A stretch of 64,000 nucleotides of DNA from Mobilisporobacter senegalensis (GCF_003752155.1 NZ_RJVG01000001.1:1-64000), one strand, 5' to 3'. Positions 18,964-27,535 are shown, numbered from the stretch's first letter. Made by a program: numbers and translations. The notes: generated by a model from the letters alone, not told the origin.

Positions 18964-19877
18964 TCTTCTATCCCTCTTTCTTTCTCATTAATATCTGTCA
19001 TTTTATCCCCATCTATCGTATTTATTGATACATTTTCTATCTCTGATAAACTATCCACATCAATCTGTGGCAAACTCATATCTTTCTCCTCTAATACCAT
19101 TTTATCAATATTATCCTCAGTTGCAGCTGTTTCTTTATCTGCTTTTTCTAAGGTTGGATCATTTTCCATTGTATCATTTGGTATCACTTCGATGGATTGA
19201 ATCTTGCCATCAAGTATATGTATAATTTTGTCTGCATAATCAGCCAGTCTTCTATCATGAGTAACCATAACAATTGTCTGATTATTCTCTTTTGATATCG
19301 TCTTTATTAAGTTCATTACTTCCATGGCAGTCTTTGTATCCAGATTGCCGGTAGGTTCATCTGCAAATACAATCTCCGGCTTTGAAACAAAGGCTCTGGC
19401 GATACCAACTCTTTGCTGCTGGCCACCACTCATTTCACTTGGTTTATGATTCAGCCTTGAACCCAGACCAACCTTCAAAAGCATATCCTTTGCCAGTAAC
19501 TTCCTTCTCTTTGTCTTAACTCTTTTAAAAATCAAGGGAAATTCTACATTCTCTAAAGCTGTCATGGAATTCATAAGGTTATATGATTGAAATACAAAAC
19601 CCAGATAACGTTGTCGAAATTTAGCCAGGTTATTTTCATTCATTTTATGGATATTCTTTCCTTTTATAATAATCTCACCGCCGGATAATTTTTCTATCCC
19701 TGCCATCAGGTTCAGCAAAGTAGATTTTCCAGAACCAGAAGTGCCAAGTAAACAGCAAAATTCACCTTTTAGTATTTCAAATGAAACATCATCAACTGCA
19801 TATATTTTCTCGTTTCCCATTCTGTATATCTTTCTTACATTTTTTATCTCAATAATTTTTTCTACTTCATCCTGCAC
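18960..19877 (-). CDS. ABC exporter ATPase (LolD/MacB type)
   Basis: 305 residues. Walker A GTSGSGKST is near residues 44-52, the Q-loop follows in FVFQSYNL, signature MSGGQQQRVGIARA near 145, Walker B IVFADEPTGNLD near 166-177, and H-loop VMVTHDRRLADYAD. The ATPase core ends near residue 230; an unusual acidic tail of about 75 residues follows, rich in Glu/Asp, absent from ordinary LolD proteins. The start is GTG with a GGGGTGAG site. It is the first gene of the operon with the Ig-like protein, small membrane protein and permease. Confidence 0.9.
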   Translation of the reverse strand: MQDEVEKIIEIKNVRKIYRMGNEKIYAVDDVSFEILKGEFCCLLGTSGSGKSTLLNLMAGIEKLSGGEIIIKGKNIHKMNENNLAKFRQRYLGFVFQSYNLMNSMTALENVEFPLIFKRVKTKRRKLLAKDMLLKVGLGSRLNHKPSEMSGGQQQRVGIARAFVSKPEIVFADEPTGNLDTKTAMEVMNLIKTISKENNQTIVMVTHDRRLADYADKIIHILDGKIQSIEVIPNDTMENDPTLEKADKETAATEDNIDKMVLEEKDMSLPQIDVDSLSEIENVSINTIDGDKMTDINEKERGIEE

Positions 19878-19968
19878 TTTCTCACCCCATTCATCATTAA
19901 TAATTTGTAAAATATGCTAATACCATATTTAGCATTTTTTTCTATTAATCATTTAATATTACAATTTA

Positions 19969-20013
19969 TTTCTTACTTTAACTCTTGGAAATTTCTTAAG
20001 AATTTCTTACTTT
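19969..20013 (-). promoter_or_regulatory. Triple TTTCTTA direct repeat upstream of exporter operon
   Basis: TTTCTTACTTT occurs at 19969-19979 and 20003-20013, and TTTCTTA at 19992-19998, giving start spacings of 23 and 11 bases. Helically phased direct repeats are typical of OmpR-type response-regulator sites. No such regulator is in the window. Confidence 0.4.
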
Positions 20014-20251
20014 TTATAGTTTTTAATTTTGAACATTTTTACATAAACAAACAAATTTATCTAATTATTTACATGAATTTTACACAAATTATATGTTTTT
20101 AGTTCTAATAGGTACTTGAATATGGAACTTTTTTCATTTTTTTAATAAATTTTGTAATCTTTAATTACTTTATTTTTTACAATTTTTTCTTAATATGACA
20201 GAAAAATTAAGGAAAACAGACAAAACTCACCATATTTTGTAACATTTCATC

Positions 20252-20280
20252 TTTCAATGAGAAAAATTGTATGATATAAT
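20252..20280 (+). promoter_or_regulatory. Promoter of the unknown gene/double-HTH operon
   Basis: TTTCAA (20252-20257), a 17-base spacer ending in TGA, and TATAAT (20275-20280) form an extended -10 promoter (TGnTATAAT). The start codon is about 75 bases downstream of the predicted transcription start. Confidence 0.7.
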
Positions 20281-20362
20281 TGCGTTAGTGGCTTTTAATA
20301 GGTACATTTTACCATAGACGAAAGTAATATATCAATTTTTGTGTGAAAGAGGGCGAAATAAT

Positions 20363-21031
20363 TTGACAACAGTAGAGAACATCGTTCAAAATATCACAAT
20401 TGAAACTGAACTTGGTCAGGCTCAAAAAGCTATTCTTGAGTCTTTGGCTTTGACTGCCAAACGTACTGAAGAATTATTCAAGATTGAATTAATGAACAAA
20501 GTTGACAATGATGCGAATGAAAAAATCCCAGTGAAAAAACTGATTCAATTAGAAAGTACCATAGGTGTTCACACAAAAAATACTCCATTTCAAAAGATCC
20601 TCGAAACGACTCAATTACAATTGCATCCGATTTTAGAAAATGCATCCTGTCTTGTTTCCAAAATAATACCAAGACTTTTTACTTATTCCATTTATATACT
20701 ATTCGATGAACTAGAAGATATATACAAAACAATAAACAGGCGTTACATATTTACCGATCGAACTGCTATTTATAAATTAGAATTCAATGTTTGCGCTTAT
20801 AAGGTACCCTGCCCTTCCCTGCTGCCCTCCATTAGTAATGTATATTGCATCGTTGAAAGCCTGTCGACAGTGGATATCGATCGAATTGATTTCCCCTCTC
20901 TGGCATATTTCTACCAGCGTCAGCTTACTGCACACGGTATTGATGAAAAGGCTCTTAATTATTTATTTCATGAATTTAAAAATACATATTATATGTTAAA
21001 GCGTCCCCCCCATAATCTATATAGTAAATAG
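20363..21031 (+). CDS. Unrecognised protein cotranscribed with double-HTH regulator
   Basis: 222 residues from the TTG at 20363, chosen because AGAGGG lies about 9 bases before it; an upstream TTG at 20339 has no site. The first 70 residues look helical (ENIVQNITIETELGQAQKAILESLALTAKRTEELFK), the middle is hydrophobic and mixed, and the C-terminal third is rich in Tyr and Leu (SLAYFYQRQL, ALNYLFHEFKNTYYML). No signal peptide or clear membrane helix was seen and no family was recognised. It precedes the HTH gene by 5 bases, so the two probably form a unit. Function cannot be assigned. Confidence 0.7.
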   Translation: MTTVENIVQNITIETELGQAQKAILESLALTAKRTEELFKIELMNKVDNDANEKIPVKKLIQLESTIGVHTKNTPFQKILETTQLQLHPILENASCLVSKIIPRLFTYSIYILFDELEDIYKTINRRYIFTDRTAIYKLEFNVCAYKVPCPSLLPSISNVYCIVESLSTVDIDRIDFPSLAYFYQRQLTAHGIDEKALNYLFHEFKNTYYMLKRPPHNLYSK

Positions 21032-21036
21032 ATAAT

Positions 21037-21618
21037 ATGACTAAAAGGCCAAAAATTAATACTTATACTGTACAGTACAATATAGGTAATAATATCTTAA
21101 GGTATAATTTGAGGTTTTATAGAAAGCAGCGTAATCTAAGTCAAAAACAATTAAGCATACGAACTGGTTTGCAAAGATCTTATATCGCTGAGATTGAATC
21201 AGGTAAGAGAAATCCCACTATCTCTAAGGTATATCAGATCGCAATTAGTCTTAGAATAGAGCCTTGGAGATTATTAAAACCAATTACCTTAAACGAAAAG
21301 TTATATGGTAAAGAGAATAATTTTACAACATTTGATATAACAATAAATAAGGCCAAATTATTAACAGTAGCCGAATACATGGACCAGTTAATTAAAAGCA
21401 TACAAATCATTCGAAAGAAAAAGGGCTGGACTCAAAAAGATTTAGCAAGGTTTTCTGGTTTGTCGGAAATCTTTATCCGCCTGATAGAGCAGAGAAAAAA
21501 AGAACCTACAGTAGAAAGCATCTCTAAATTAGCAATTGCATTTCACATCCCCGTTTGGCAATTAATGAAAGGAATCGATCGAAATTCTATTTGGTTTCAG
21601 CACGACATGTGGCTATAA
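21037..21618 (+). CDS. Double helix-turn-helix (XRE/Cro) regulator
   Basis: 193 residues with two complete HTH_3 domains. The first spans about residues 16-75 (RKQRNLSQKQLSIRTGLQRS, then IAEIESGKRNPTISKV); the second about 115-175 (RKKKGWTQKDLARFSGLSE, then LIEQRKKEPTVESISKL). Both end in the same PW(R/Q)L(L/M)K pattern, so the protein arose by duplication of a single HTH unit. A monomer with two domains could bind a near-palindrome alone. There is no clear ribosome binding site; the start lies 5 bases after the upstream stop, suggesting translational coupling. No sensor domain is present, so the partner protein may supply the signal. Confidence 0.85.
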   Translation: MTKRPKINTYTVQYNIGNNILRYNLRFYRKQRNLSQKQLSIRTGLQRSYIAEIESGKRNPTISKVYQIAISLRIEPWRLLKPITLNEKLYGKENNFTTFDITINKAKLLTVAEYMDQLIKSIQIIRKKKGWTQKDLARFSGLSEIFIRLIEQRKKEPTVESISKLAIAFHIPVWQLMKGIDRNSIWFQHDMWL

Positions 21619-21623
21619 ATAAA

Positions 21624-21668
21624 AACAGCAGTACCAAATTAATTAGAAATTTGTGACTGCTGTTTTTT
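21624..21668 (+). terminator. Terminator after double-HTH gene
   Basis: AACAGCAGT..AAATT pairs with AATTT..ACTGCTGTT, with single mismatches, followed by TTTTTT. The remaining 21669-21836 is AT-rich without a visible gene. Confidence 0.85.
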
Positions 21669-21836
21669 AGAATAACAATGCTAAACTTATTGAATATCTG
21701 GGCAATGATTTAATATAGTTTACAATGTATCTCCTATTTGTCTAACTATTGTCCAAATAATTATAACAAGTGTAAATTAGTATTTCAATCTATTTTTAAA
21801 AATAGTTATCATTATTAATTTATATTTCTCTAAAAA

Positions 21837-23699
21837 CTAGATTTCACTTTTCTCAATATAGGTAGGTACAATTTGATGTACAATCTCTTTTATATTATCA
21901 CTTTCACAAATAACTTCCATATAAAGTTCCTCTAAATCTTGTAAGAATTTTTCTTCATCCAAAGGAATAGGCTTTCCTATATGTATCATTTTATTTGCTG
22001 TATCTTGAAGCCCCTCTTCATCCAATAGGAGTTCTTCAAATAATTTTTCACCCGGACGTAAGCCGATATATTCTATAGCAATATCTCTTCCTGGTGTAAA
22101 ACCTGATAATCGTATTAGATTATTTGCCAATTCTGCAATTCTGACTGGTTCTCCCATATCAAGCACAAATATTTCTCCGCCTTTTGCAAATGCTCCTGCC
22201 TGGAGCACTAAAGAAACCGCTTCAGGTATCGTCATAAAATATCGTATAATGTCTGGATGGGTAACCGTAACCGGACCACCTTGCAGTATCTGTTTCTTGA
22301 ATAACGGTATTACACTTCCATTGCTTCCAAGTACATTTCCAAAGCGTACTGCAACGAATTCTGTATTGGAACGATTATTATAGGTTTGAATGATCATTTC
22401 ACAGATACGTTTTGATGCTCCCATGATATTAGTAGGGTTTACTGCCTTATCCGTCGATATCTGAACAAATTTCTTAACACCGTATTTATCCGAAGCTTTC
22501 ACTAGTTTTAACGTACCAAAAACATTATTCTTAATTGCTTCATTTGGACTTACTTCCATTAATGGTACATGTTTGTGAGCTGCAGCATGATACACCAGCT
22601 CTGGTCTATAAGCTTTAAATATGTATTCCATACGATTGGTATTACGTACAGATGCAATTAATACGACCAGATCCAGCTCTGGGTAAAGGTTAATTAATTC
22701 TTGCTGAATATCATAGGCATTATTTTCATAAATATCTACGATAATTAATTGTTTTGGTTTATGTTTTACGATCTGCCTGCATAATTCGCTTCCAATAGAG
22801 CCTCCTCCGCCAGTTACCATAACAACTTTATTACTGACATAATTCATTATACTTTCCGTATCTAATTCTATAATATCTCTCCCTATTAAATCCTCTATTT
22901 CTACATTTCTTAATTTACTTACACTTATTTGATTATTAATGATCTGATACATTCCTGGCAGAATTTTAAGAGAACAATTTGTTTCCTTACAAATGTCTAA
23001 TATAGGTTTTAATTCTTTCTTGGAAGAGGAGGGGATGGCAATAATAATATCCGTAACTGTATATTTTTCTACGCTGGATTTAATATCATATCGACTCCCA
23101 ACAATTTTTACTCCCTGAATATAACTTCCTATTTTTGATTTATTATCATCGATAGCGCACACTATTTTTCCATCTAAATATTTGCTTGTAGTTATCTCTT
23201 TTATAATTGCACTGGCTGCTTCTCCAGCACCAATAATCATAATATGTTTCTGCTTATCCATTCGATATCGGTTATTCATCATTCTTAATGTACGATAAAA
23301 AAATCTGGACCCTGATACAAAACAGATCAAAAACAATAAATTAAGTGGATAAAAACTTCTTGGTACATGTATATTGAATAATTTCATCCCTATGTAATTG
23401 AATAGTGCTGTTATTGTGCAGGCATATATAACGTTTGTCATTTCCTCAATACTGGCATAGCGCCATAAACTATGGTATAAACGAAATATAAAGAAAATAA
23501 CAATGGTTATAGCAGTATAAAGAGGGGCATATCTGATTACTGCCTCGCTGTATTCTAACGGTACACCGGCAATCCGAAAATCAAATCGTGTTACGATAGC
23601 ACATAATGAAGCAAAATTCATTACTAAGATATCCAACAATATGAGAAATGATCTTCTTACAATTAATTTCTTATCCATATACTTATATATATCTTTCAT
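21837..23699 (-). CDS. Membrane-bound nucleotide-sugar dehydratase (CapD/EpsC/PglF type)
   Basis: 620 residues. Four to five membrane helices fill residues 10-140, then a first Rossmann-like domain (IMIIGAGEAASAII near 150) and a catalytic extended SDR domain with VTGGGGSIGSEL near 295. The active-site stretch STDKAVNPTNIMGASK has Met where classical SDRs have Tyr, as in PglF/CapD/EpsC, which make UDP-4-keto-6-deoxy sugars from UDP-GlcNAc. The protein would start bacillosamine-, fucosamine- or quinovosamine-type sugar synthesis for surface polysaccharide or glycoprotein. No glycan cluster surrounds it here, so the product is unknown. Confidence 0.9.
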   Translation of the reverse strand: MKDIYKYMDKKLIVRRSFLILLDILVMNFASLCAIVTRFDFRIAGVPLEYSEAVIRYAPLYTAITIVIFFIFRLYHSLWRYASIEEMTNVIYACTITALFNYIGMKLFNIHVPRSFYPLNLLFLICFVSGSRFFYRTLRMMNNRYRMDKQKHIMIIGAGEAASAIIKEITTSKYLDGKIVCAIDDNKSKIGSYIQGVKIVGSRYDIKSSVEKYTVTDIIIAIPSSSKKELKPILDICKETNCSLKILPGMYQIINNQISVSKLRNVEIEDLIGRDIIELDTESIMNYVSNKVVMVTGGGGSIGSELCRQIVKHKPKQLIIVDIYENNAYDIQQELINLYPELDLVVLIASVRNTNRMEYIFKAYRPELVYHAAAHKHVPLMEVSPNEAIKNNVFGTLKLVKASDKYGVKKFVQISTDKAVNPTNIMGASKRICEMIIQTYNNRSNTEFVAVRFGNVLGSNGSVIPLFKKQILQGGPVTVTHPDIIRYFMTIPEAVSLVLQAGAFAKGGEIFVLDMGEPVRIAELANNLIRLSGFTPGRDIAIEYIGLRPGEKLFEELLLDEEGLQDTANKMIHIGKPIPLDEEKFLQDLEELYMEVICESDNIKEIVHQIVPTYIEKSEI

Positions 23700-23719
23700 A
23701 ACTATTCATCCCTTTTTAA

Positions 23720-23748
23720 GAGCATCACCATTATAAAAAGTGATGCTC
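23720..23748 (-). other. Hairpin between ferritin and CapD-type gene
   Basis: GAGCATCAC (23720-23728) pairs perfectly with GTGATGCTC (23740-23748). On the minus strand TTAAAAAGG follows the stem, so there is no U-tract; it could still end or protect the ferritin mRNA. Confidence 0.5.
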
Positions 23749-23760
23749 AATATCAATATT

Positions 23761-24273
23761 TTATAAAATTAAAGATGGAGCTGAATAAACCCTGGCTCCT
23801 AATTCATTATCCAGCATATATAAACCTTTTGCATCTGATCCAAATAGATCATATTTCTTTATTAAAGTGTCTCCATTCAATTCCTCTTCTCCCTGCTCTT
23901 TTATGAACCAGTCCAGAAACTGCATCGTCCTGAAATCTTTAAGAGAATATGCTGCATCATACATATTATGGATTAAGTCAGTAACGTATTGTTCATGCCT
24001 AAGGGCATTTACCAGAGGATCTTTAAAATCACTAAAAATAATGTCTGGTTTTTTGATTTCCTCTAATATTACTTTCTCTTCATTATTCTGTAAATACTTA
24101 CAAAATAATAATGCATGATCTTTTTCTTCCATGGCCTGTATCATAAACCAGTTTGAAAATCCATCCAATCCTTCCTCTGCATAATAGAATGACATATCAA
24201 GATAAAGATAGGATGAGTAGAATTCTGCATTAATTTGATTATTCAATAATTTTATTACTTTTTCATTTAACAA
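23761..24273 (-). CDS. Ferritin (non-heme, bacterial)
   Basis: 170 residues from the TTG at 24273. An ATG at 24294 gives 7 extra residues but has no site, while an AAGGAG at 24283-24288 sits 9 bases before the TTG and the resulting LNEKVIKLLNNQINAEFYSS is the standard ferritin start. Iron-ligand residues are present: Glu in QINAEFYSS, the MEEKDHA motif in helix B, and EQGEEE in helix D. The protein should form a 24-subunit cage with ferroxidase sites and store iron, protecting the anaerobe from oxidative stress. It is monocistronic. Confidence 0.93.
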   Translation of the reverse strand: MLNEKVIKLLNNQINAEFYSSYLYLDMSFYYAEEGLDGFSNWFMIQAMEEKDHALLFCKYLQNNEEKVILEEIKKPDIIFSDFKDPLVNALRHEQYVTDLIHNMYDAAYSLKDFRTMQFLDWFIKEQGEEELNGDTLIKKYDLFGSDAKGLYMLDNELGARVYSAPSLIL

Positions 24274-24627
24274 GCTTGTACACTCCTTATTCATAATTTA
24301 GAATATCTGCTAAGATTATTATGTACAAACTTAGCTTATTTATGAAATTAAGAGTTCATGATCTTGTTGCACTCGCCAAATGCTTCGCGCTTGGCTCATT
24401 GTTTTCATTATATCATAACTATATTTATTTTCTATCATTTTATTAGATAAAGATATAAATTAATGAAAACAATCCTTTCGCACAATTGGATAAATTTGTA
24501 GAATTGTGTATATTTTTCAACCTCACATAAGAAAATTGACATACTTTCGACTTAGTTATATTCTATAATATATAGACAAAAAGGAGAGTGTTGATATAAG
24601 AAAGAATTTTATATCATATGTGATACT
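24274..24627. promoter_or_regulatory. Divergent region between ferritin and subtilase
   Basis: The ferritin side has an extended -10 promoter, TGATATAAT on the minus strand (24415-24407), with a weak -35. Its predicted start, about 24400, falls at or next to an ATG that opens a 19-codon frame (24399-24340), and GCCAA/TTGGC (24375-24395) forms a hairpin. The subtilase side has TATAAT at 24564-24569; the nearest TTGACA (24536-24541) is 22 bases away, too far for a normal promoter. An AAGGAG at 24581-24586 is followed by a TTG-ATA-TAA minimal frame. Confidence 0.5.
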
Positions 24628-26544
24628 ATGAAGAAAAAAACCACGAAAAATTTATTTATTTTAATAGCAATTATCTATCTATTTAATCATATATCAAATA
24701 TTTCTATTTTACCGGTGAATGCCGAAGATTTTCTTGATACCGGGAATGACTCTATTACACAAGTAGAAGAATATGAATCTAACGAAATTATTATTAATTA
24801 TAAAGATACTATTGATCATCCTGACAGTAATAAAACCTTGGCATCCATTAATGATGAAGGTATATCTGAATTGTCCGATACAAGTATAATTGTTGAATTA
24901 AAGAATAAATCAGACTTATCTGAAGCAATAGATATATTAGAGGCAGACGAAAACATTGCTTCGATTCAACCAAATTATGTTTATAAAACAAATGCAATAA
25001 GTGAAGAACCTTATTATTCATTGCAATGGGCGTTGGAGAATAAGGGAGTATTTGTGGATCAATTCGGTACTTCCTCCAGGATAGATTTAGATATGAATGT
25101 ATCTGACATTCCTGATGATTTTACCTGGAATAGAGAGGTTATCGTAGCAGTTATAGATACTGGGATTGCAAATACCCATGAAGATTTAAAAGATTCTATG
25201 TGGATTAATCCAATGGAAATAGCAGGAGATGGCATTGATAATGATTCCAACGGTTTTGTAGATGATATTTATGGATGGAATTTTTATTCAGACTCCAATG
25301 TAGTTTATAACCGTAGAACTTTAGACGATCATGGAACACATGTTGCAGGTATCGTCGCTGCATCACAGAATAAATATGGTATTGCCGGTGTTGCTTCCTT
25401 TGCCAATGTAAAAATCATGACACTCCAGGCATTAGGCGGCAGTGAAGGCTCTGGTTCAACAGAATCTATAATTAAAGGAATTCAGTATGCTGAGAAAATG
25501 GGCGCTTCCATCTGCAATATTAGTGCCGGTACTTATAATAATGATATTGCATTACAAAATTCCATCAAAAAATCAAAAATGTTATTTGTTGTAGCTGCTG
25601 GCAATGGTGATGATGATAACAAAGGCTTAAATAATGATACTACACCAATTTATCCAGCTTCTTTTAATCTGGATAATATTATATCCGTGGCAAATCTAAC
25701 CTGTAACGGAACATTGCACCCTTCTTCTAATTATGGAATCAATAGTGTTGATATTGCTGCACCCGGAACTTCAATCTGGAGTACACTTGCAGGGAATCGT
25801 TATGGATATCTTAGTGGTACCTCTATGGCAGCTCCTATGGTAACTGGTGTAGCCGCACTAATTTATTCCCATTATGATAAAATCACTTTAACACAGGTAA
25901 AAGCAATTATATTAAATTCTGTGAAAGAAGTAGATGGTCTGAATAATAAAATTTCTTCTGGTGGTATTCCTGATGCCTTTGCCGCATTAAATTACACAGA
26001 TGAAGATTTATTAAATTTTGATCTGACTCCTCCAACAATAATTACTTCTGAAAAATATTTAACAAATTCATACTATAAATCATTAAATATAACGATAAAA
26101 GATAATTCAAACTCCCTATCCTCAGTTCGTTTTGCAAAAGGATCCAGGGCAAAAAGTTATTTTAATTCTCTCGGAACTAAACTAACTCTTAAAAATAATA
26201 TTGGAACAATAAATGTGACTGATACTTCCACATATACTATATATGCCAAAGACAAAGCAGGGAATGAAACGATCAAAGTTGTTAAAGTAACAATTGTCAA
26301 ACCCACCAAAATAACAACCATTTCTAAGAAGACCATGAAAATTGGAAGTATATATCATTTAAAACCTACGTTATATCCTGCTAATGTTCGTACTGGCCTG
26401 ACTTTTAGAAGCACAAATAAAAACGTTGCCACAATTGGGCTTACACAAGGTAAGATAACAGCAAGGTCTAAGGGTACAACTACAATTACTGTAACGACCC
26501 AGAATGGTCTGACTGCTAAATTTAAATTAACTGTAACTAAATAA
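24628..26544 (+). CDS. Secreted subtilisin-like serine protease with Ig-like tail
   Basis: 638 residues. Signal peptide about residues 1-32, propeptide about 40-130 (inhibitor-like, SIIVELKNKSD...EADENIASIQPNYVYK), then an S8 catalytic domain with Asp177 (VIDTGI), His235 (HGTHVAG), Asn326 (oxyanion hole, AAGNG) and Ser399 (GTSMAAP). All three catalytic residues are present. The tail ends with a bacterial Big_2 Ig-like domain (about 560-638) that may hold the enzyme to the wall. No ribosome binding site lies near the ATG; the nearest AAGGAG is 41 bases upstream. The WYL regulator gene starts 21 bases later with no terminator. Confidence 0.92.
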   Translation: MKKKTTKNLFILIAIIYLFNHISNISILPVNAEDFLDTGNDSITQVEEYESNEIIINYKDTIDHPDSNKTLASINDEGISELSDTSIIVELKNKSDLSEAIDILEADENIASIQPNYVYKTNAISEEPYYSLQWALENKGVFVDQFGTSSRIDLDMNVSDIPDDFTWNREVIVAVIDTGIANTHEDLKDSMWINPMEIAGDGIDNDSNGFVDDIYGWNFYSDSNVVYNRRTLDDHGTHVAGIVAASQNKYGIAGVASFANVKIMTLQALGGSEGSGSTESIIKGIQYAEKMGASICNISAGTYNNDIALQNSIKKSKMLFVVAAGNGDDDNKGLNNDTTPIYPASFNLDNIISVANLTCNGTLHPSSNYGINSVDIAAPGTSIWSTLAGNRYGYLSGTSMAAPMVTGVAALIYSHYDKITLTQVKAIILNSVKEVDGLNNKISSGGIPDAFAALNYTDEDLLNFDLTPPTIITSEKYLTNSYYKSLNITIKDNSNSLSSVRFAKGSRAKSYFNSLGTKLTLKNNIGTINVTDTSTYTIYAKDKAGNETIKVVKVTIVKPTKITTISKKTMKIGSIYHLKPTLYPANVRTGLTFRSTNKNVATIGLTQGKITARSKGTTTITVTTQNGLTAKFKLTVTK

Positions 26545-26565
26545 TATCAGTCGAGGAAAAAAGTT

Positions 26566-27468
26566 ATGAAAATTGATCGATTATTTGCAATAACTAATAT
26601 TATTATAGATAAGAAAAATATCACTGCTGCAGAATTGGCAGCACATTTTGGAGTATCTGTCCGGACAATTTACAGAGATATTGACATCTTATCTTCAAAC
26701 GGCATCCCAATATATACTTCTCAAGGAAAAGGAGGTGGAATCGCTATTATAGATGGTTATTCCATAGATAAAACTGTTTTGTCTGATGAAGAGCAAAAAA
26801 ATGTTTTGGTTGCCTTGGAAAGTATAAAAGCAACAGGACGCTTTAACGTAGAAAGTTCTATTCACAAGTTAAGAAATATCTTTAAAAAGGATATGACCGA
26901 TTGGATAGAGATTGATTTTTCCGGATGGGAGCAAAGTGATGCAGAAAAACAGATTTTTGAAATAATAAAGAAGGGGATTTTTAATTCCACTCCTCTTTCT
27001 TTTTCCTATTTTAGTAATAATGGTGAAAATACCAAGCGGATTGTTGAACCGTTAAAATTAATATTCAAAAGTAATAGCTGGTATCTATATGGATTTTGCA
27101 GATTGAGAAAAGATTATAGGTTCTTTAAATTAAGAAGAATGGATGACTTAGAAATCATTGAACATGATAAAGTAAAGGTAAATCTCCCAGAAAAAATATC
27201 TACATTTTATGAAAAAGAAACAGGAAAAAATATTCAACTGAAGTTAAAAATTAAAGAATCCATGGCATTTCGTATCTATGATGAATTTAGAACTGGTACT
27301 ATAAATAAATCAGGGGATTCGTTGATTGTGGAAGCAGCAGTCCCTGATGGGGAATGGTTATATAATTATTTATTAAGTTTTGGTTCAAGCCTTGAAATTT
27401 TAGAACCATCTGACCTTAGAAAATCTTATAAAAAGGAAATTGAAAAAATTTTAAAAAAACATTCATAA
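26566..27468 (+). CDS. HTH_11/WYL-domain transcriptional regulator (YafY-like)
   Basis: 300 residues. A winged HTH of the HTH_11 type fills residues 1-60 (VSVRTIYRDIDILSSNGIPI), and the WYL ligand-sensing domain follows at about 140-215 (YGFCRLRKDYRFFKLRRM), with a C-terminal WCX-like tail. The start has a GAGGAAAAAAG site. It lies directly after the subtilase gene and 68 bases before an effector-binding-domain gene. A perfect 12-bp stem palindrome at 27465-27492, at the junction of the two genes, is a likely binding site. Regulated genes may be the downstream gene and itself. Confidence 0.88.
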   Translation: MKIDRLFAITNIIIDKKNITAAELAAHFGVSVRTIYRDIDILSSNGIPIYTSQGKGGGIAIIDGYSIDKTVLSDEEQKNVLVALESIKATGRFNVESSIHKLRNIFKKDMTDWIEIDFSGWEQSDAEKQIFEIIKKGIFNSTPLSFSYFSNNGENTKRIVEPLKLIFKSNSWYLYGFCRLRKDYRFFKLRRMDDLEIIEHDKVKVNLPEKISTFYEKETGKNIQLKLKIKESMAFRIYDEFRTGTINKSGDSLIVEAAVPDGEWLYNYLLSFGSSLEILEPSDLRKSYKKEIEKILKKHS

Positions 27469-27492
27469 CATGACAATTAGTTGTCATGTTAT
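27465..27492 (+). promoter_or_regulatory. Perfect palindrome between WYL regulator and effector-binding gene
   Basis: ATAACATGACAA and TTGTCATGTTAT flank a TTAG loop. It overlaps the WYL stop codon. A TATAAT at 27499-27504 lies just after it, with no good -35. A protein binding site is more likely than a terminator, since the T run after it is short (ATTTATT). Confidence 0.55.
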
Positions 27493-27535
27493 ATTTATTA
27501 TAATGTGGTTACTAAAAAGAAAAGAGGTAATCACG

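Larger units (their letters stand above)
19878..20362. other. AT-rich divergent intergenic region
   Basis: The 485-base gap between the divergent exporter operon and the unknown gene holds the TTTCTTA repeats (19969-20013), an inverted repeat TGCTAA/TTAGCA at 19915-19934 in the exporter leader, two copies of TAATAGGTAC (20106-20115, 20296-20305), and the promoter at 20252-20280. The second TAATAGGTAC copy continues into GGTA-N5-TACC (20301-20313). No coding frame with a ribosome binding site was seen. Confidence 0.6.

Noticed and set aside
19914-20102. 62-codon plus-strand frame in the divergent gap
   Set aside because: AT-driven frame with no site; crosses the repeats.
20787-20999. 70-codon plus-strand frame in the unknown gene
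   Set aside because: Different frame of 20363-21031, no site.
24536-24569. TTGACA/TATAAT as the subtilase promoter
   Set aside because: The spacer is 22 bases, so it was only noted as a region and not called a promoter.
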